From JBGAQP01 sp044220635 (lineage in GTDB: Bacteria > Pseudomonadota > Gammaproteobacteria > Burkholderiales > Usitatibacteraceae): a stretch of 64,000 nt of DNA. The stretch lies in contig JBGAQP010000010.1 of NCBI GenBank assembly GCA_044220635.1, forward strand, positions 1-64,000, written 5' to 3'. The notes beneath the pieces were generated by a model. The model was given only the letters and a program-made list of their open reading frames with translations, did no database searches and was not told the origin of the DNA. Position 1 is the first letter of the stretch; every line of letters begins with the position of its first letter. This document shows positions 1 through 10,006 of the stretch, one piece after another. The position numbers were made by a program, and so were the translations under genes.

Positions 1-235
1 TGACGCGATGGAAGAATTCGGCGAGGCGGGCGGCCGCCACCCACGCGTCGCCGCCGTTGTTGCCGGGCCCGGTCACCACGAGGATCGGGGCGCCGGTGTC
101 CACGGCGAGGCGCGCGGCGAGCTCCGCCGTGGCGCGGCCGGCGCGCAGCATCAGGGGCGGGCCCGCGAGGCCCGCGGCGGCGCGCTCCTCGGCGCGGCGG
201 ATGCCCGCGGTGGTGAAGACCGCCGGGGCGCTCAC
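1..235 (-). CDS. nnrE: NAD(P)H-hydrate epimerase, N-terminal part (cut by window edge)
   Basis: Repairs damaged NAD(P)HX by epimerising the R form to the S form. Only the first 78 codons are in the window. After a GTG start the protein reads VSAPAVFTTAGIRRAEERAA and reaches the YjeF_N nucleotide-binding motif TGPGNNGGDAWVAARLAE. The GTG overlaps the nadB stop by 4 bp on the same strand, so the two are probably co-transcribed and translationally coupled. The rest lies left of the window, so it is unknown whether a C-terminal dehydratase (NnrD) domain is fused, as is common in bacteria. Confidence 0.8.
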   Translation of the reverse strand, partial: MSAPAVFTTAGIRRAEERAAAGLAGPPLMLRAGRATAELAARLAVDTGAPILVVTGPGNNGGDAWVAAARLAEFFHRV

Positions 236-1854
236 GAGCGCGCGGCGACCCGCGGCGCGGCCGCGGGCGCCTCCGGATTGAGCACCGTGTCGCGGGCGTC
301 GGGCAGCGTCTCGGGGAAGTCGCGGCTGAAATGCAGGCCGCGGCTCTCGCGCCGCGCGAGTGCCGAGCGCACGATCAGGTCGGCGGTGGCCACGAGGTTC
401 CGCAGTTCGATCAGGTCGTTGGTCACGCGGAAGTTCGAGTAGAACTCGTGGATCTCCTCCTGCAGCAGCTCGATGCGGTGGCGCGCGCGCTCCAGGCGCT
501 TGGTGGTGCGCACGATCCCCACGTAGCTCCACATCGAGCGGCGCAGCTCGTCCCAGTTGTGCGCGATCACCACTTCCTCGTCGGCGTCGGTGACGCGGCT
601 CTCGTCCCAGTCCGGGAGCCTGGGCAGCGCCAGGGGCTCGGCGGCGAGGATGTCCTCCGCGGCGGACTCCGAGAACACGAGGCACTCGAGGAGCGAATTC
701 GAGGCGAGGCGGTTCGCGCCGTGAAGCCCCGTGCAGGCGACTTCGCCCAGGGCGTAGAGGCCGGCGACCGTCGTGCGCCCGCGCAGGTCGCTCACCAGGC
801 CGCCGCAGGTGTAGTGCGCCGCGGGAACCACCGGGATGGGCTCGCGCGTGATGTCGATGCCGTAGCCGAGGCAGCGGCTGTGGATCGTCGGGAAATGCTC
901 GCGGACGAACGCGGGCTCGAGGTGCGTGACGTCGAGGTAGACGCAGTCGAGGCCGCGCTTCTTCATCTCGAAGTCGATCGCGCGGGCGACGACGTCGCGC
1001 GGGGCGAGCTCGCCCCGGGGGTCGTGGCGCGGCATGAAGCGATCGCCCCCCGGCAGCCTCAGGATCCCGCCCTCGCCGCGCACCGCCTCCGAGATGAGGA
1101 AGCTCTTGGCCTCCGGGTGGTACAGGCAGGTCGGGTGGAACTGGATGAACTCCATGTTCGCCACCTGGCAGCCCGCCCTCCAGCCCATGGCGATGCCGTC
1201 GCCCGTCGCGGTGTCGGGGTTCGTCGTGTAGAGGTAGACCTTGCCCGCCCCGCCGGTGGCGAGGATGGTGTGGCGCGCCGCGACCGTCCTCACCCGGCCG
1301 CTCCTGCGGTCGAGCACGTAGGCGCCCCAGACGCGGTCGCCCTGGCGCGGCTCGGAGCGCCCGATCTTGCGCGCGGTCACGAGGTCGATCGCGATGTGCG
1401 ACTCGAGCACCTTGATGTTCGGGTGGGCGCGCACCTGGCCGACGAGCGTCGTCTGGACCGCGCGGCCGGTGGCATCCGCGGCGTGGGCGATGCGCCGATG
1501 GCTGTGGCCGCCCTCGCGGGTCAGGTGCAGCCCGGCGCCCTCGGTCGCCTCGCGCGTGAAGGGCACGCCGTGCTCGACGAGCCACTCGACCGCACCCCGC
1601 CCGTGCCCGACGACGAAGCGCACGGCCTCGTCCCGGCACAGCCCCGCGCCGGCGACGTGGGTGTCGCGCACGTGGTCCTCGAGGGAGTCGGCGCGGTCGA
1701 GGACGGCGGCGATCCCGCCCTGCGCCCAGGCCGAGGCGCCGTCGAGGAGCTCCTGCTTGGTGGCGAGGACGACCTTGCGGCGGTCGGCGAGCCGCAGGGC
1801 CGCCGAGAGGCCCGCGAGCCCGCTGCCGACGACCAGGACGTCGCAGTCTTCCAC
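232..1854 (-). CDS. nadB: L-aspartate oxidase
   Basis: Flavoenzyme that oxidises L-aspartate to iminoaspartate, the first step of de novo NAD synthesis. The 540-residue length is normal. The N-terminus carries the FAD-binding motif VVGSGLAGLSAA, followed by SAWAQGGIAA and the succinate-dehydrogenase/fumarate-reductase-type segment REGGHSHRRIAHAADATGRA. Further on are EFIQFHPTCLY, SEAVRGEGG and a C-terminal LLECLVFSESAAEDI. It is transcribed away from rpoE and overlaps the downstream epimerase gene by 4 bp, so NAD synthesis and NADH repair may share a transcript. nadB next to rpoE is a known proteobacterial arrangement. Confidence 0.96.
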   Translation of the reverse strand: MEDCDVLVVGSGLAGLSAALRLADRRKVVLATKQELLDGASAWAQGGIAAVLDRADSLEDHVRDTHVAGAGLCRDEAVRFVVGHGRGAVEWLVEHGVPFTREATEGAGLHLTREGGHSHRRIAHAADATGRAVQTTLVGQVRAHPNIKVLESHIAIDLVTARKIGRSEPRQGDRVWGAYVLDRRSGRVRTVAARHTILATGGAGKVYLYTTNPDTATGDGIAMGWRAGCQVANMEFIQFHPTCLYHPEAKSFLISEAVRGEGGILRLPGGDRFMPRHDPRGELAPRDVVARAIDFEMKKRGLDCVYLDVTHLEPAFVREHFPTIHSRCLGYGIDITREPIPVVPAAHYTCGGLVSDLRGRTTVAGLYALGEVACTGLHGANRLASNSLLECLVFSESAAEDILAAEPLALPRLPDWDESRVTDADEEVVIAHNWDELRRSMWSYVGIVRTTKRLERARHRIELLQEEIHEFYSNFRVTNDLIELRNLVATADLIVRSALARRESRGLHFSRDFPETLPDARDTVLNPEAPAAAPRVAARS

Positions 1855-1895
1855 GTCAGCCCGGGACCCCGGCCGGCAAAGACCCCTCGGATCGT

Positions 1896-1923
1896 GGAAC
1901 TATTTGATGCACATCCGGTCTTT
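1896..1923 (+). promoter_or_regulatory. Candidate sigma-E promoter of rpoE
   Basis: GGAACTA at 1896-1902 and GTCTTT at 1918-1923 are separated by 15 nt. This is close to the sigma-E consensus (GGAACTT, about 15-16 nt, GTCTAA). It lies 150 bp upstream of the rpoE start, as expected for autoregulation. A perfect TATAAT at 1978-1983 may be the -10 of a second, housekeeping promoter, but no good -35 sits at the right distance. Confidence 0.55.
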
Positions 1924-2077
1924 TGGGCATGTTCCGGTCGGGATGCGCGGGCGGGAGGGAATGAAAAACCTGACGTTTATAATACCCCAGGAGGCCGCCA
2001 AGCCCTTCGTGGCCGCCGCCTCGGAGCCGGGGCTGGCGGGTGCCTCCAGGGCCACCAGAACCCCCACAAAGGCCGGG

Positions 2078-2677
2078 ATGAGCGACAGGGAAGTCGACCA
2101 GCAGCTGGTCGAGCGTGCGCAGCGCGGCGACAAGAAGGCCTTCGAACTGCTGGTCATCAAGTACCAGAGGAAGCTCGAACGGCTGCTTTCGCGCGTCATC
2201 CGCGACCCCACCGAGATCGAGGACGTGGCGCAGGAGGCGTTCATCAAGGCCTACCGGGCGCTGCCCAACTTCCGCGGCGACAGCGCGTTCTACACCTGGC
2301 TCTACCGCATCGGCATCAACACGGCGAAGAACTACCTCATCGCGCTGGGAAGGCGCGCGCCCACCTCCACGGAATTCGACGCCGACGAGGCCGAGAGCTT
2401 CGAGGACGCGGCGGGCCTGAGGGACATCCACACCCCCGAGAGCGAGCTCGCGGTCAAGCAGATCGCCCGGACGGTGAACGACGCGATCGACGCGCTGCCC
2501 GAGGAGCTGCGCACCGCGATCACGCTGCGCGAGCTCGACGGCCTTTCGTACGAGGAAATCGCGCAGATCATGAACTGCCCGATCGGCACGGTCCGGTCGC
2601 GCATCTTCCGGGCGCGCGAGGCGGTCGCGGAGAAGCTCCGCCCGCAGCTCGGGACGAGCAAGGACAAACGCTGGTAA
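2078..2677 (+). CDS. rpoE: RNA polymerase sigma factor RpoE (sigma-24)
   Basis: ECF-family sigma factor for envelope stress, 199 aa, the usual family length. Region 2 is visible as FELLVIKYQRKLERLL, RDPTEIEDVAQEAFIKAYRA and FYTWLYRIGINTAKNYL. Region 4 is visible as LPEELRTAITLRELDGLSYE followed by EIAQIMNCPIGTVRSRIFRA. The start is the ATG giving MSDREVDQQLVERAQRGD, which matches the family N-terminus. An in-frame ATG at 1961 with a GGGAGG just before it could add 39 residues. rseA, rseB and mucD follow, giving the full stress-sensing module. Confidence 0.96.
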   Translation: MSDREVDQQLVERAQRGDKKAFELLVIKYQRKLERLLSRVIRDPTEIEDVAQEAFIKAYRALPNFRGDSAFYTWLYRIGINTAKNYLIALGRRAPTSTEFDADEAESFEDAAGLRDIHTPESELAVKQIARTVNDAIDALPEELRTAITLRELDGLSYEEIAQIMNCPIGTVRSRIFRAREAVAEKLRPQLGTSKDKRW

Positions 2678-2759
2678 AAAGCACGACAGGCAACAGGGCG
2701 GCAACACTCACCCGGCGGCGCCACCCGGCCCGGCGGGAGCAAGCAGACAGGAGCAGGAA

Positions 2760-3260
2760 ATGAACCAGGAAATCTCGGCGTGGATGGACGGCGAGGCCGG
2801 CCCCCACGAGTCCGAAAGCGCTCTGCGCAAGTGCTGCGCGAGCGAGGAGGCGCTGCGCACCTGGCAGGCCTACCACCTGATCGGCGATGCGCTGCGCGGC
2901 CAATCGCCCTCGGGCACGCAGACCGCGAGCCGCGTGATGGCGGCCCTCGCCCAGGAACCCACGGTGCTCGCCCCCCGCGCCCGCGCCGCCTCGGCCGCCC
3001 GCATCGGGCTCGCCGCCGCGGCCTCCGTGGCCACCGTGGCGGTCGTGGGCTGGATCGGGGTGCAGGGCGGCCTCTCGACGCCCCCGGCGACGGTCGCCAA
3101 GGCGCCGGCGAAGGCCGCCGAGCCCGTGCTCGCCGTCGTGACCCCCCCGGCGGCGCAGCCGCCCATCGACGTCCAGGACTACCTCGTCGCCCATCGCCAG
3201 CTTCCCTCGCCCGATCTCTACCGCCAGGCGGCCCTGCGCCAGCCGGCGGCCGGCCGATGA
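2760..3260 (+). CDS. rseA: Anti-sigma-E factor RseA
   Basis: Single-pass inner-membrane protein expected to hold RpoE inactive until envelope stress triggers its proteolysis. The 166-residue protein begins MNQEISAWMDGEAGPHESES, the typical RseA N-terminal sigma-binding domain, with WQAYHLIGDALRG soon after. One hydrophobic segment (about residues 80-100, IGLAAAASVATVAVVGWIGV) precedes an alanine/proline-rich periplasmic tail ending DVQDYLVAHRQLPSPDLYRQ. It lies 82 bp after rpoE and overlaps rseB by 4 bp. Confidence 0.92.
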   Translation: MNQEISAWMDGEAGPHESESALRKCCASEEALRTWQAYHLIGDALRGQSPSGTQTASRVMAALAQEPTVLAPRARAASAARIGLAAAASVATVAVVGWIGVQGGLSTPPATVAKAPAKAAEPVLAVVTPPAAQPPIDVQDYLVAHRQLPSPDLYRQAALRQPAAGR

Positions 3261-4249
3261 GCGGTCCGGCGGCCCGCGTGGCCCGCGCCCTGGTCCCGGC
3301 GATCGCGTTCGCCGGGCTGGGCGCCGCGCTTCCCGCCCGCGCGGAGTTGCCGCAGGACGCGCTCGGCTGGCTGCAGCGGGCCGCGAGCGCGGCGCGCAAC
3401 GCCTCGTACTCGGGCACCTTCGTGCACACCAACGGCGAGCGCACCTCGACCATGCGCATCACGCACGTCTTCGTGAACGGCGAGGAGCGCGAGCGGATCG
3501 AGCCCCTCGACGGCCCGCCGCACGAGATCGTGCGCCGCAACGAGGAGATGTACTGCTACTTCCCCGACGCGAAGACGGTGCGCCTCGACCGCCGCGTGAA
3601 CGGGCGCTTCTTCCCCGCGGTCTTCCAGGGCCCGCCCGAGGCGCTCGCCGAGAACTACGAGCTGAAGCTCGGCAAGGTCGAGCGCCTGCTCGGCCACGAG
3701 TGCCAGTGGGTGCGCCTCGAGCCGAAGGACCTGCTGCGCTACGCCCAGCGCCTGTGCGCGGAGCTCGCCTCCGGGCTCGTGATCCGCGCGAAGACCCTCA
3801 ACGAGCGCCGCCAGGTGATCGAGCAGTACACCTTCACCGACCTCAAGCTCGGGCCCCACGTCGCGAGGAGCGACGCGAACTCCGTCTTCCAGCCGCGCAC
3901 GAAGCAGTGGACCACGGACGCCGCCCCGCGCGAGGAGGCGAAGGGCGTGGACACCGGCTGGACGATCTCGGCGGCACCCCCGGGCTTCCGCAAGGTCACG
4001 GAGATGCGCCGCACGCTCCCGGGGCGCCCGCAGCCCGTCTCGCAGATCATCCTGAGCGACGGCTTCGCGAACGTCTCGGTCTTCGTCGAGGCCGCGCGGC
4101 AGCCCTCGCGCACCGAGGAAGCGGCGAGCCAGGACGGCTCGAACAGCGTCTTCGTCCGCCCGCTCGGCGAGAACCTCGTCACGGTGCTGGGCGAGGTCCC
4201 GCCCGCGACCGCCGAGCAGGTCGGCCGCAGCGTCGCGCGGCGACCCTGA
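3257..4249 (+). CDS. rseB: Sigma-E regulatory protein RseB (MucB)
   Basis: Periplasmic protein that in related bacteria binds RseA, shields it from proteolysis and senses mislocalised lipoproteins or LPS. The 330-residue protein has a signal peptide ending near ALPARA, then the N-terminal domain (ALGWLQRAASAARNASYSGT, FVHTNGERTSTMRITH). The C-terminal domain includes GWTISAAPPGFRKVTEMRR and LSDGFANVSVFVEA. It starts at an ATGA overlap with rseA and is followed by mucD after a 95-bp gap. Confidence 0.94.
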   Translation: MSGPAARVARALVPAIAFAGLGAALPARAELPQDALGWLQRAASAARNASYSGTFVHTNGERTSTMRITHVFVNGEERERIEPLDGPPHEIVRRNEEMYCYFPDAKTVRLDRRVNGRFFPAVFQGPPEALAENYELKLGKVERLLGHECQWVRLEPKDLLRYAQRLCAELASGLVIRAKTLNERRQVIEQYTFTDLKLGPHVARSDANSVFQPRTKQWTTDAAPREEAKGVDTGWTISAAPPGFRKVTEMRRTLPGRPQPVSQIILSDGFANVSVFVEAARQPSRTEEAASQDGSNSVFVRPLGENLVTVLGEVPPATAEQVGRSVARRP

Positions 4250-4344
4250 GCCCCCTCCCGGACCCGACACCCCCGAACGAACGCAGTCCCCACGAGAACC
4301 GGGGGCCGGAACGCCGGCACCCCGCCACACAGAGAAGGCACACC

Positions 4345-5778
4345 ATGAAGATGCTCCAAGCGATTGTCCTCGGCGCCGCGCTGGCGCTCACCGCCCCCGC
4401 CATGGCCGAGGCCCAGGTCCTGCCGGACTTCGCCGACCTCGTCGAGAAGCACGGCCCGGCGGTCGTGAACATCAACACCCAGGCGAGGGGCGGCCGCACG
4501 GGCGTCCCCGGCCTCGGCGAGGACGACCCGTTCTCCGAGTTCCTGCGCCGCTTCGGTCCGCCCGAGACGCGCCCCGGTCCCCGCGGCGGGGAGCGCGGCC
4601 CCAACCGGGGGCCCCTGCGCCCCTTCGGCCTCGGCTCGGGATTCGTCATCTCCGGCGACGGCTACATCGTGACCAACGCCCACGTGGTCGAGAACGCCGA
4701 GGAGATCACCGTGCGCTTCACCGACAAGCGCGAGCTCAAGGCGAAGGTGGTCGGCGCCGACAAGCGAAGCGACATCGCGGTGCTCAAGGTCGAGGCGACG
4801 GGGCTGCCCGCCGTGCGCATCGGCGACACGGCGAAGCTGCGCGTGGGCGAGTGGGTGATCGCGATCGGCTCGCCCTTCGGGTTCACGAGCACCGTGACCG
4901 CGGGGATCGTGAGCGCGAAGAGCCGCGAGAACCTCTCGGGCGACCCGAACATGGACGCCGTGCCCTTCATCCAGACCGACGTCGCCGTGAACCCCGGAAA
5001 CTCCGGCGGGCCGCTGCTCAACCTGAAGGGCGAGGTGGTCGGGATCAACTCCCAGATCTTCTCGCGCACCGGCAGCTTCGCGGGCATCTCCTTCGCGATC
5101 CCGATCGACTACGCGATGGGCGTGGCCGACCAGCTGATGAAGAGCGGGCGCGTGACGCGCGGGCGCATCGGCGTGGGCATCCAGAACGTCTCCAAGGACC
5201 TCGCCGACAGCCTCGGGCTGCCGAAGGCGCAGGGCGCGGTCGTGGGCAACGTCGAGGAGGGCTCCCCGGCCGCGAAGGCGGGCGTGGAATCCGGCGACGT
5301 GATCCTCAAGCTCGACGGCCGCACGATCGAGAGCTCCTCGGAACTCTCGAGGAACATCCGCGGCCTGCGCCCCGGCTCGAAGATCACGCTCAACGTCTGG
5401 CGCGGCGGCCGGGCGCGCGACATCGTCGTCACCGTGGGCGAGTTCAAGGACGAGGAGCCCACCCGCACGGCCGCGCGCGGCGGCAAGGCGGAGGCGAAGC
5501 CCGGCAAGCTCGGGCTCGCGGTGACCGAGCTCACCTCGGAGCAGAAGAAGAGCCTCAAGCTCTCGGGCGGCGTCGTGGTCGAGGCGGTCGACGGCGTGGC
5601 GCTCGCCGCGGGCATCCAGCCCGGCGACGTGATCCTGCGCGTGAACAACACCGAGATCGCGAACGTGAAGTCGTTCACGGACACGGTGGCGAAGCTCGAC
5701 GCGAAGAAGCCCGTGGCGCTGCTCGTGCGCGACGAGAACGGCACGAGGTTCGTGACCTTTCGAGCCGATGGCGACTGA
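4345..5778 (+). CDS. mucD: Periplasmic serine endoprotease, DegP/MucD type
   Basis: HtrA-family protease that degrades damaged periplasmic proteins. It is 477 aa with a cleavable signal peptide (MKMLQAIVLGAALALTAPAM). The trypsin-like domain has the full triad: His113 in NAHVVENA, Asp143 in RSDIAVLK and Ser220 in GNSGGPLLN. Two PDZ domains follow (about residues 265-360 and 390-470), with GSPAAKAGVESGDVILKLDG and AAGIQPGDVILRVNN. A proline/glycine/arginine-rich loop lies at about residues 70-92, before the core. It overlaps the next gene by 11 bp. Confidence 0.95.
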   Translation: MKMLQAIVLGAALALTAPAMAEAQVLPDFADLVEKHGPAVVNINTQARGGRTGVPGLGEDDPFSEFLRRFGPPETRPGPRGGERGPNRGPLRPFGLGSGFVISGDGYIVTNAHVVENAEEITVRFTDKRELKAKVVGADKRSDIAVLKVEATGLPAVRIGDTAKLRVGEWVIAIGSPFGFTSTVTAGIVSAKSRENLSGDPNMDAVPFIQTDVAVNPGNSGGPLLNLKGEVVGINSQIFSRTGSFAGISFAIPIDYAMGVADQLMKSGRVTRGRIGVGIQNVSKDLADSLGLPKAQGAVVGNVEEGSPAAKAGVESGDVILKLDGRTIESSSELSRNIRGLRPGSKITLNVWRGGRARDIVVTVGEFKDEEPTRTAARGGKAEAKPGKLGLAVTELTSEQKKSLKLSGGVVVEAVDGVALAAGIQPGDVILRVNNTEIANVKSFTDTVAKLDAKKPVALLVRDENGTRFVTFRADGD

Positions 5779-6034
5779 GTCGCCCGCCGAGGCGCCCACG
5801 CTCACGCTGCTCAGCCGGGAGTACTGCCACCTCTGCCACGAGATGCTCGCGGCCCTGCGCCGGCTGCAGGGCCGCCACGCCTTCCGCATCGAGGTGGTCG
5901 ACGTCGACCGCCACCCGGCGCTCGAGGAGCGCTGGGGCGACAAGGTGCCGGTGCTCCTCGACGGCGAGCGCGAGATCTGCCGCTACCACCTCGACCCCGA
6001 GGCGGTGGATGCGCGGCTCGCGCGGATGAAGTAG
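5768..6034 (+). CDS. Small glutaredoxin-like protein
   Basis: An 88-residue thioredoxin-fold protein with a CHLC redox motif at residues 20-23 (LLSREYCHLCHEMLAAL), the cis-Pro segment DKVPVLLDG and a short C-terminal helix. It belongs to the glutaredoxin-like (DUF836) family. The ATG lies inside the 3' end of mucD, an 11-bp overlap that suggests coupling. A similar small gene often sits before lepA in betaproteobacteria. Its specific substrate is not known from sequence. Confidence 0.85.
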   Translation: MATESPAEAPTLTLLSREYCHLCHEMLAALRRLQGRHAFRIEVVDVDRHPALEERWGDKVPVLLDGEREICRYHLDPEAVDARLARMK

Positions 6035-6048
6035 AATGTTGCACCGCA

Positions 6049-6072
6049 AAAGGGCACGTCCGCGTGCCCTTT
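6049..6072 (+). terminator. Perfect 10-bp stem-loop before lepA
   Basis: AAAGGGCACG (6049-6058) and CGTGCCCTTT (6063-6072) form a perfect 10-bp stem with the loop TCCG, followed by GTCTTGG. The A-rich left side and T-rich right side look like an intrinsic terminator for the rpoE-mucD unit. A TAGAAT at 6032-6037 could be a -10 box. If so, transcription would begin just before the hairpin, making it the 5' end of the lepA mRNA. Confidence 0.5.
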
Positions 6073-6121
6073 GTCTTGGTGGGCCCGGGGCGCGAACCGC
6101 CCGGGCCGTTTCCCCGCCGGC

Positions 6122-7915
<1,794 letters not shown>

Positions 7916-7925
7916 GGAGAGGCGC

Positions 7926-8909
7926 ATGCCGCACGGCGGGCTGGACTGGGAGTTGATCGCGATGGTGGCGGCCGCGGCGGGCGCGGCGGTCATCGGCTGG
8001 GACTGGCTGCGCGGGCGCGGCGGGGCGCCGCGCTCGGAGGCGGCCAAGGGCCTGCTCGAGGTCGCCTGGCCCGTGCTCTTCATCGCGGTGATGGGGCTGC
8101 TGCTCAAGTTCACCGATTTCGCGGCAGTGCTGCTGCTCGCCGCGCTCGTCACGGGACTCATCTGGCTCTGGGACGCGCGCTGGGGGCGGCGCGGGCGCTC
8201 GCCGCAGGCCGCCGAGCCCGTCGTCGTCGACATGGCGAGGGCGTTCTTCCCGGTGATCGTGATCGTCTTCCTCATCCGCTCCTTCTGGGTCGAGCCGTTC
8301 AAGATCCCCTCGGGCTCGATGAAGCCCACGCTGCTCGTGGGCGACTTCATCCTCGTGAACAAGTACACCTACGGCATCCGCGTCCCGGTGCTCAACCGCA
8401 AGGTGCTCGACGTGAATCCCGTGGGCCGCGGCGACGTGGTCGTGTTCCGCTACCCCGTCGACCCGTCCGTGGACTACATCAAGCGCGTCGTAGGCCTGCC
8501 CGGGGACCGCATCGAGTACCTGGGCAAGCGCCTCGTCGTGAACGGCCAGCCGGTGCCGGTGCAGGCCGGAGGCTTCTACACCGACGGCGAGCTGAACTAC
8601 CTGCGGCTGCCGCTGTTCACCGAGAAGCTCGGCGGCCACGCGCACGCGATGATGGTCGTTCCCGGGCAGCCGCCCGTCGACCTCGCGCAGGTCCGGCAGT
8701 TTCCGCACCGCGACAATTGCGAATACAATGACGAGGGCTTCCGCTGCACGGTCCCGCCCGGGCACTACTTCATGATGGGCGACAACCGCGACCAGAGCAG
8801 CGACAGCCGGTTCTGGGGATTCGTACCCGACGACCACGTCAAGGGCCGCGCGTTCCTGGTCTGGATGAACTTCGGCGACTTCAAGCGCATCGGCAACGGC
8901 ATCGACTGA
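7926..8909 (+). CDS. lepB: Signal peptidase I
   Basis: Inner-membrane protease that removes Sec and Tat signal peptides. The protein is 327 aa. Hydrophobic segments lie at about residues 9-25, 45-60, 65-82 and 105-120. The catalytic serine is Ser131 in PSGSMKPTLLVGD and the general-base lysine is Lys186 in DYIKRVVGLPGD. The conserved MMGDNRDQSSDSRFWGFVP box is near the C-terminus. A GGGAGAGG ribosome-binding site precedes the ATG. lepA-lepB pairing is conserved in proteobacteria. Confidence 0.97.
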   Translation: MPHGGLDWELIAMVAAAAGAAVIGWDWLRGRGGAPRSEAAKGLLEVAWPVLFIAVMGLLLKFTDFAAVLLLAALVTGLIWLWDARWGRRGRSPQAAEPVVVDMARAFFPVIVIVFLIRSFWVEPFKIPSGSMKPTLLVGDFILVNKYTYGIRVPVLNRKVLDVNPVGRGDVVVFRYPVDPSVDYIKRVVGLPGDRIEYLGKRLVVNGQPVPVQAGGFYTDGELNYLRLPLFTEKLGGHAHAMMVVPGQPPVDLAQVRQFPHRDNCEYNDEGFRCTVPPGHYFMMGDNRDQSSDSRFWGFVPDDHVKGRAFLVWMNFGDFKRIGNGID

Positions 8910-8936
8910 ACGCTGCCGGGCCTCCTGGGAGGATGC

Positions 8937-9290
8937 ATGGGGAAGCAACGCGGCATCACGCTGACCAACGCCCTGATCGGCATGGTCGTGCTCGCATTCA
9001 TCGCGCTGTTCGCGGCCAAGCTCCTGCCGAGCTACATCGAGTACTTCGCGGTGAAGAAGATCCTGTCGTCCATCGAGGCCGCCGGGGAGACCAAGGGCAC
9101 GGTGCGCGACATCCGCCTGTCCTTCGACCGCCGCAACCAGATCGAGGGGGTCCAGTCCGTGCGCAGCGAGGACCTCGAGATCACGAAGGAAGGGGGCGAG
9201 GCGGTCATCACGGCCTCGTGGTCGGTGAAGGTCCCGATGGTCTACAACCTGAGCGCGTGCGTCGACTTCACCGCGACCACCGCGAAGTAG
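8937..9290 (+). CDS. DUF4845 single-pass membrane protein
   Basis: A 117-residue protein of unknown function with one N-terminal membrane segment (LTNALIGMVVLAFIALFAAK), then a small soluble domain containing VKKILSSIEA. The N-terminus (GKQRGITLTNALIGM) looks superficially like a type IV pilin leader. Proteins of this family sit between lepB and rnc in betaproteobacteria. A strong GGGAGG site lies 6 nt before the ATG. Its 3' end is overlapped by the likely rnc start. Confidence 0.85.
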   Translation: MGKQRGITLTNALIGMVVLAFIALFAAKLLPSYIEYFAVKKILSSIEAAGETKGTVRDIRLSFDRRNQIEGVQSVRSEDLEITKEGGEAVITASWSVKVPMVYNLSACVDFTATTAK

Positions 9291-10006
9291 CCCCCGGAGA
9301 CCCGCAGGCGCAGCCCCCGGGGCTCGACGCCGTCGAGCGCGCCCTCGGCCACGCCTTCGCCGACCCGCAGCTCGCGCGCCAGGCGCTCACCCACCGCAGC
9401 TTCGGCGCGCCGCACAACGAGCGCCTCGAGTTCCTCGGCGACAGCCTGCTCAACTGCGCGGTGGCGACGCTGTTGTTCGAGCGCTTTCCCCGCCTGCCCG
9501 AGGGCGACCTCTCGCGCCTGCGCGCGGCCCTCGTCAACCAGTCCACGCTCTTCGAGATCGCGCAGTCGCTGGGCCTGGGCGAGGCGCTGCGCCTCGGCGA
9601 GGGCGAGCTCAAGAGCGGGGGATTCCGCCGCCCCTCGATCCTCGCCGACGCCTTCGAGGCGCTGCTCGGCGCCGTGTTCCTCGACGCCGGGTTCGAGGCG
9701 GTGCGCGCGAGCGTCGAGCGGCTCTACGCCGAGCGGCTCGAGCGCGCCCGCGAGGCGCCGGTGCACAAGGACCCGAAGACCGCGCTCCAGGAGCACCTCC
9801 AGGGGCGGCGCATCCCGCTGCCGCGCTACGCGGTGCTCGCGGTCGAGGGCGAGGCCCACGACCAGACCTTTCGCGTGGAATGCCGCGTGGAGGACCTCGG
9901 ACTCGCCGCGCAGGGGCGCGGGGCGAGCCGGCGCATCGCCGAGCAGGACGCGGCCGCGGCCGTGCTCGCGCTCCTCGCCGAGCCCCGCGAGAAGCCGGGG
10001 AAATGA
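9257..10006 (+). CDS. rnc: Ribonuclease III
   Basis: Double-strand-specific endoribonuclease for rRNA and mRNA processing. The signature NERLEFLGDSLLNCAVATLL and the second acidic site DAFEALLGAVFLDAGFE are present. They are followed by a double-stranded RNA-binding domain (DPKTALQEHLQGRRIPLPRY to the end). Homology begins at LDAVERALGHAFADPQLARQ, but no ATG, GTG or TTG lies between there and 9257. The GTG at 9257 is the nearest possible start, giving 249 aa and a 34-bp overlap with the DUF4845 gene. The start is therefore uncertain. era follows with a 4-bp overlap. Confidence 0.93.
   Translation: MRRLHRDHREVAPGDPQAQPPGLDAVERALGHAFADPQLARQALTHRSFGAPHNERLEFLGDSLLNCAVATLLFERFPRLPEGDLSRLRAALVNQSTLFEIAQSLGLGEALRLGEGELKSGGFRRPSILADAFEALLGAVFLDAGFEAVRASVERLYAERLERAREAPVHKDPKTALQEHLQGRRIPLPRYAVLAVEGEAHDQTFRVECRVEDLGLAAQGRGASRRIAEQDAAAAVLALLAEPREKPGK

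Noticed and set aside
331..2763. An 810-codon plus-strand frame across nadB and rpoE
   Set aside because: It is antisense to nadB and out of frame with rpoE; both real genes have intact family motifs. No ribosome-binding site or homology supports it.
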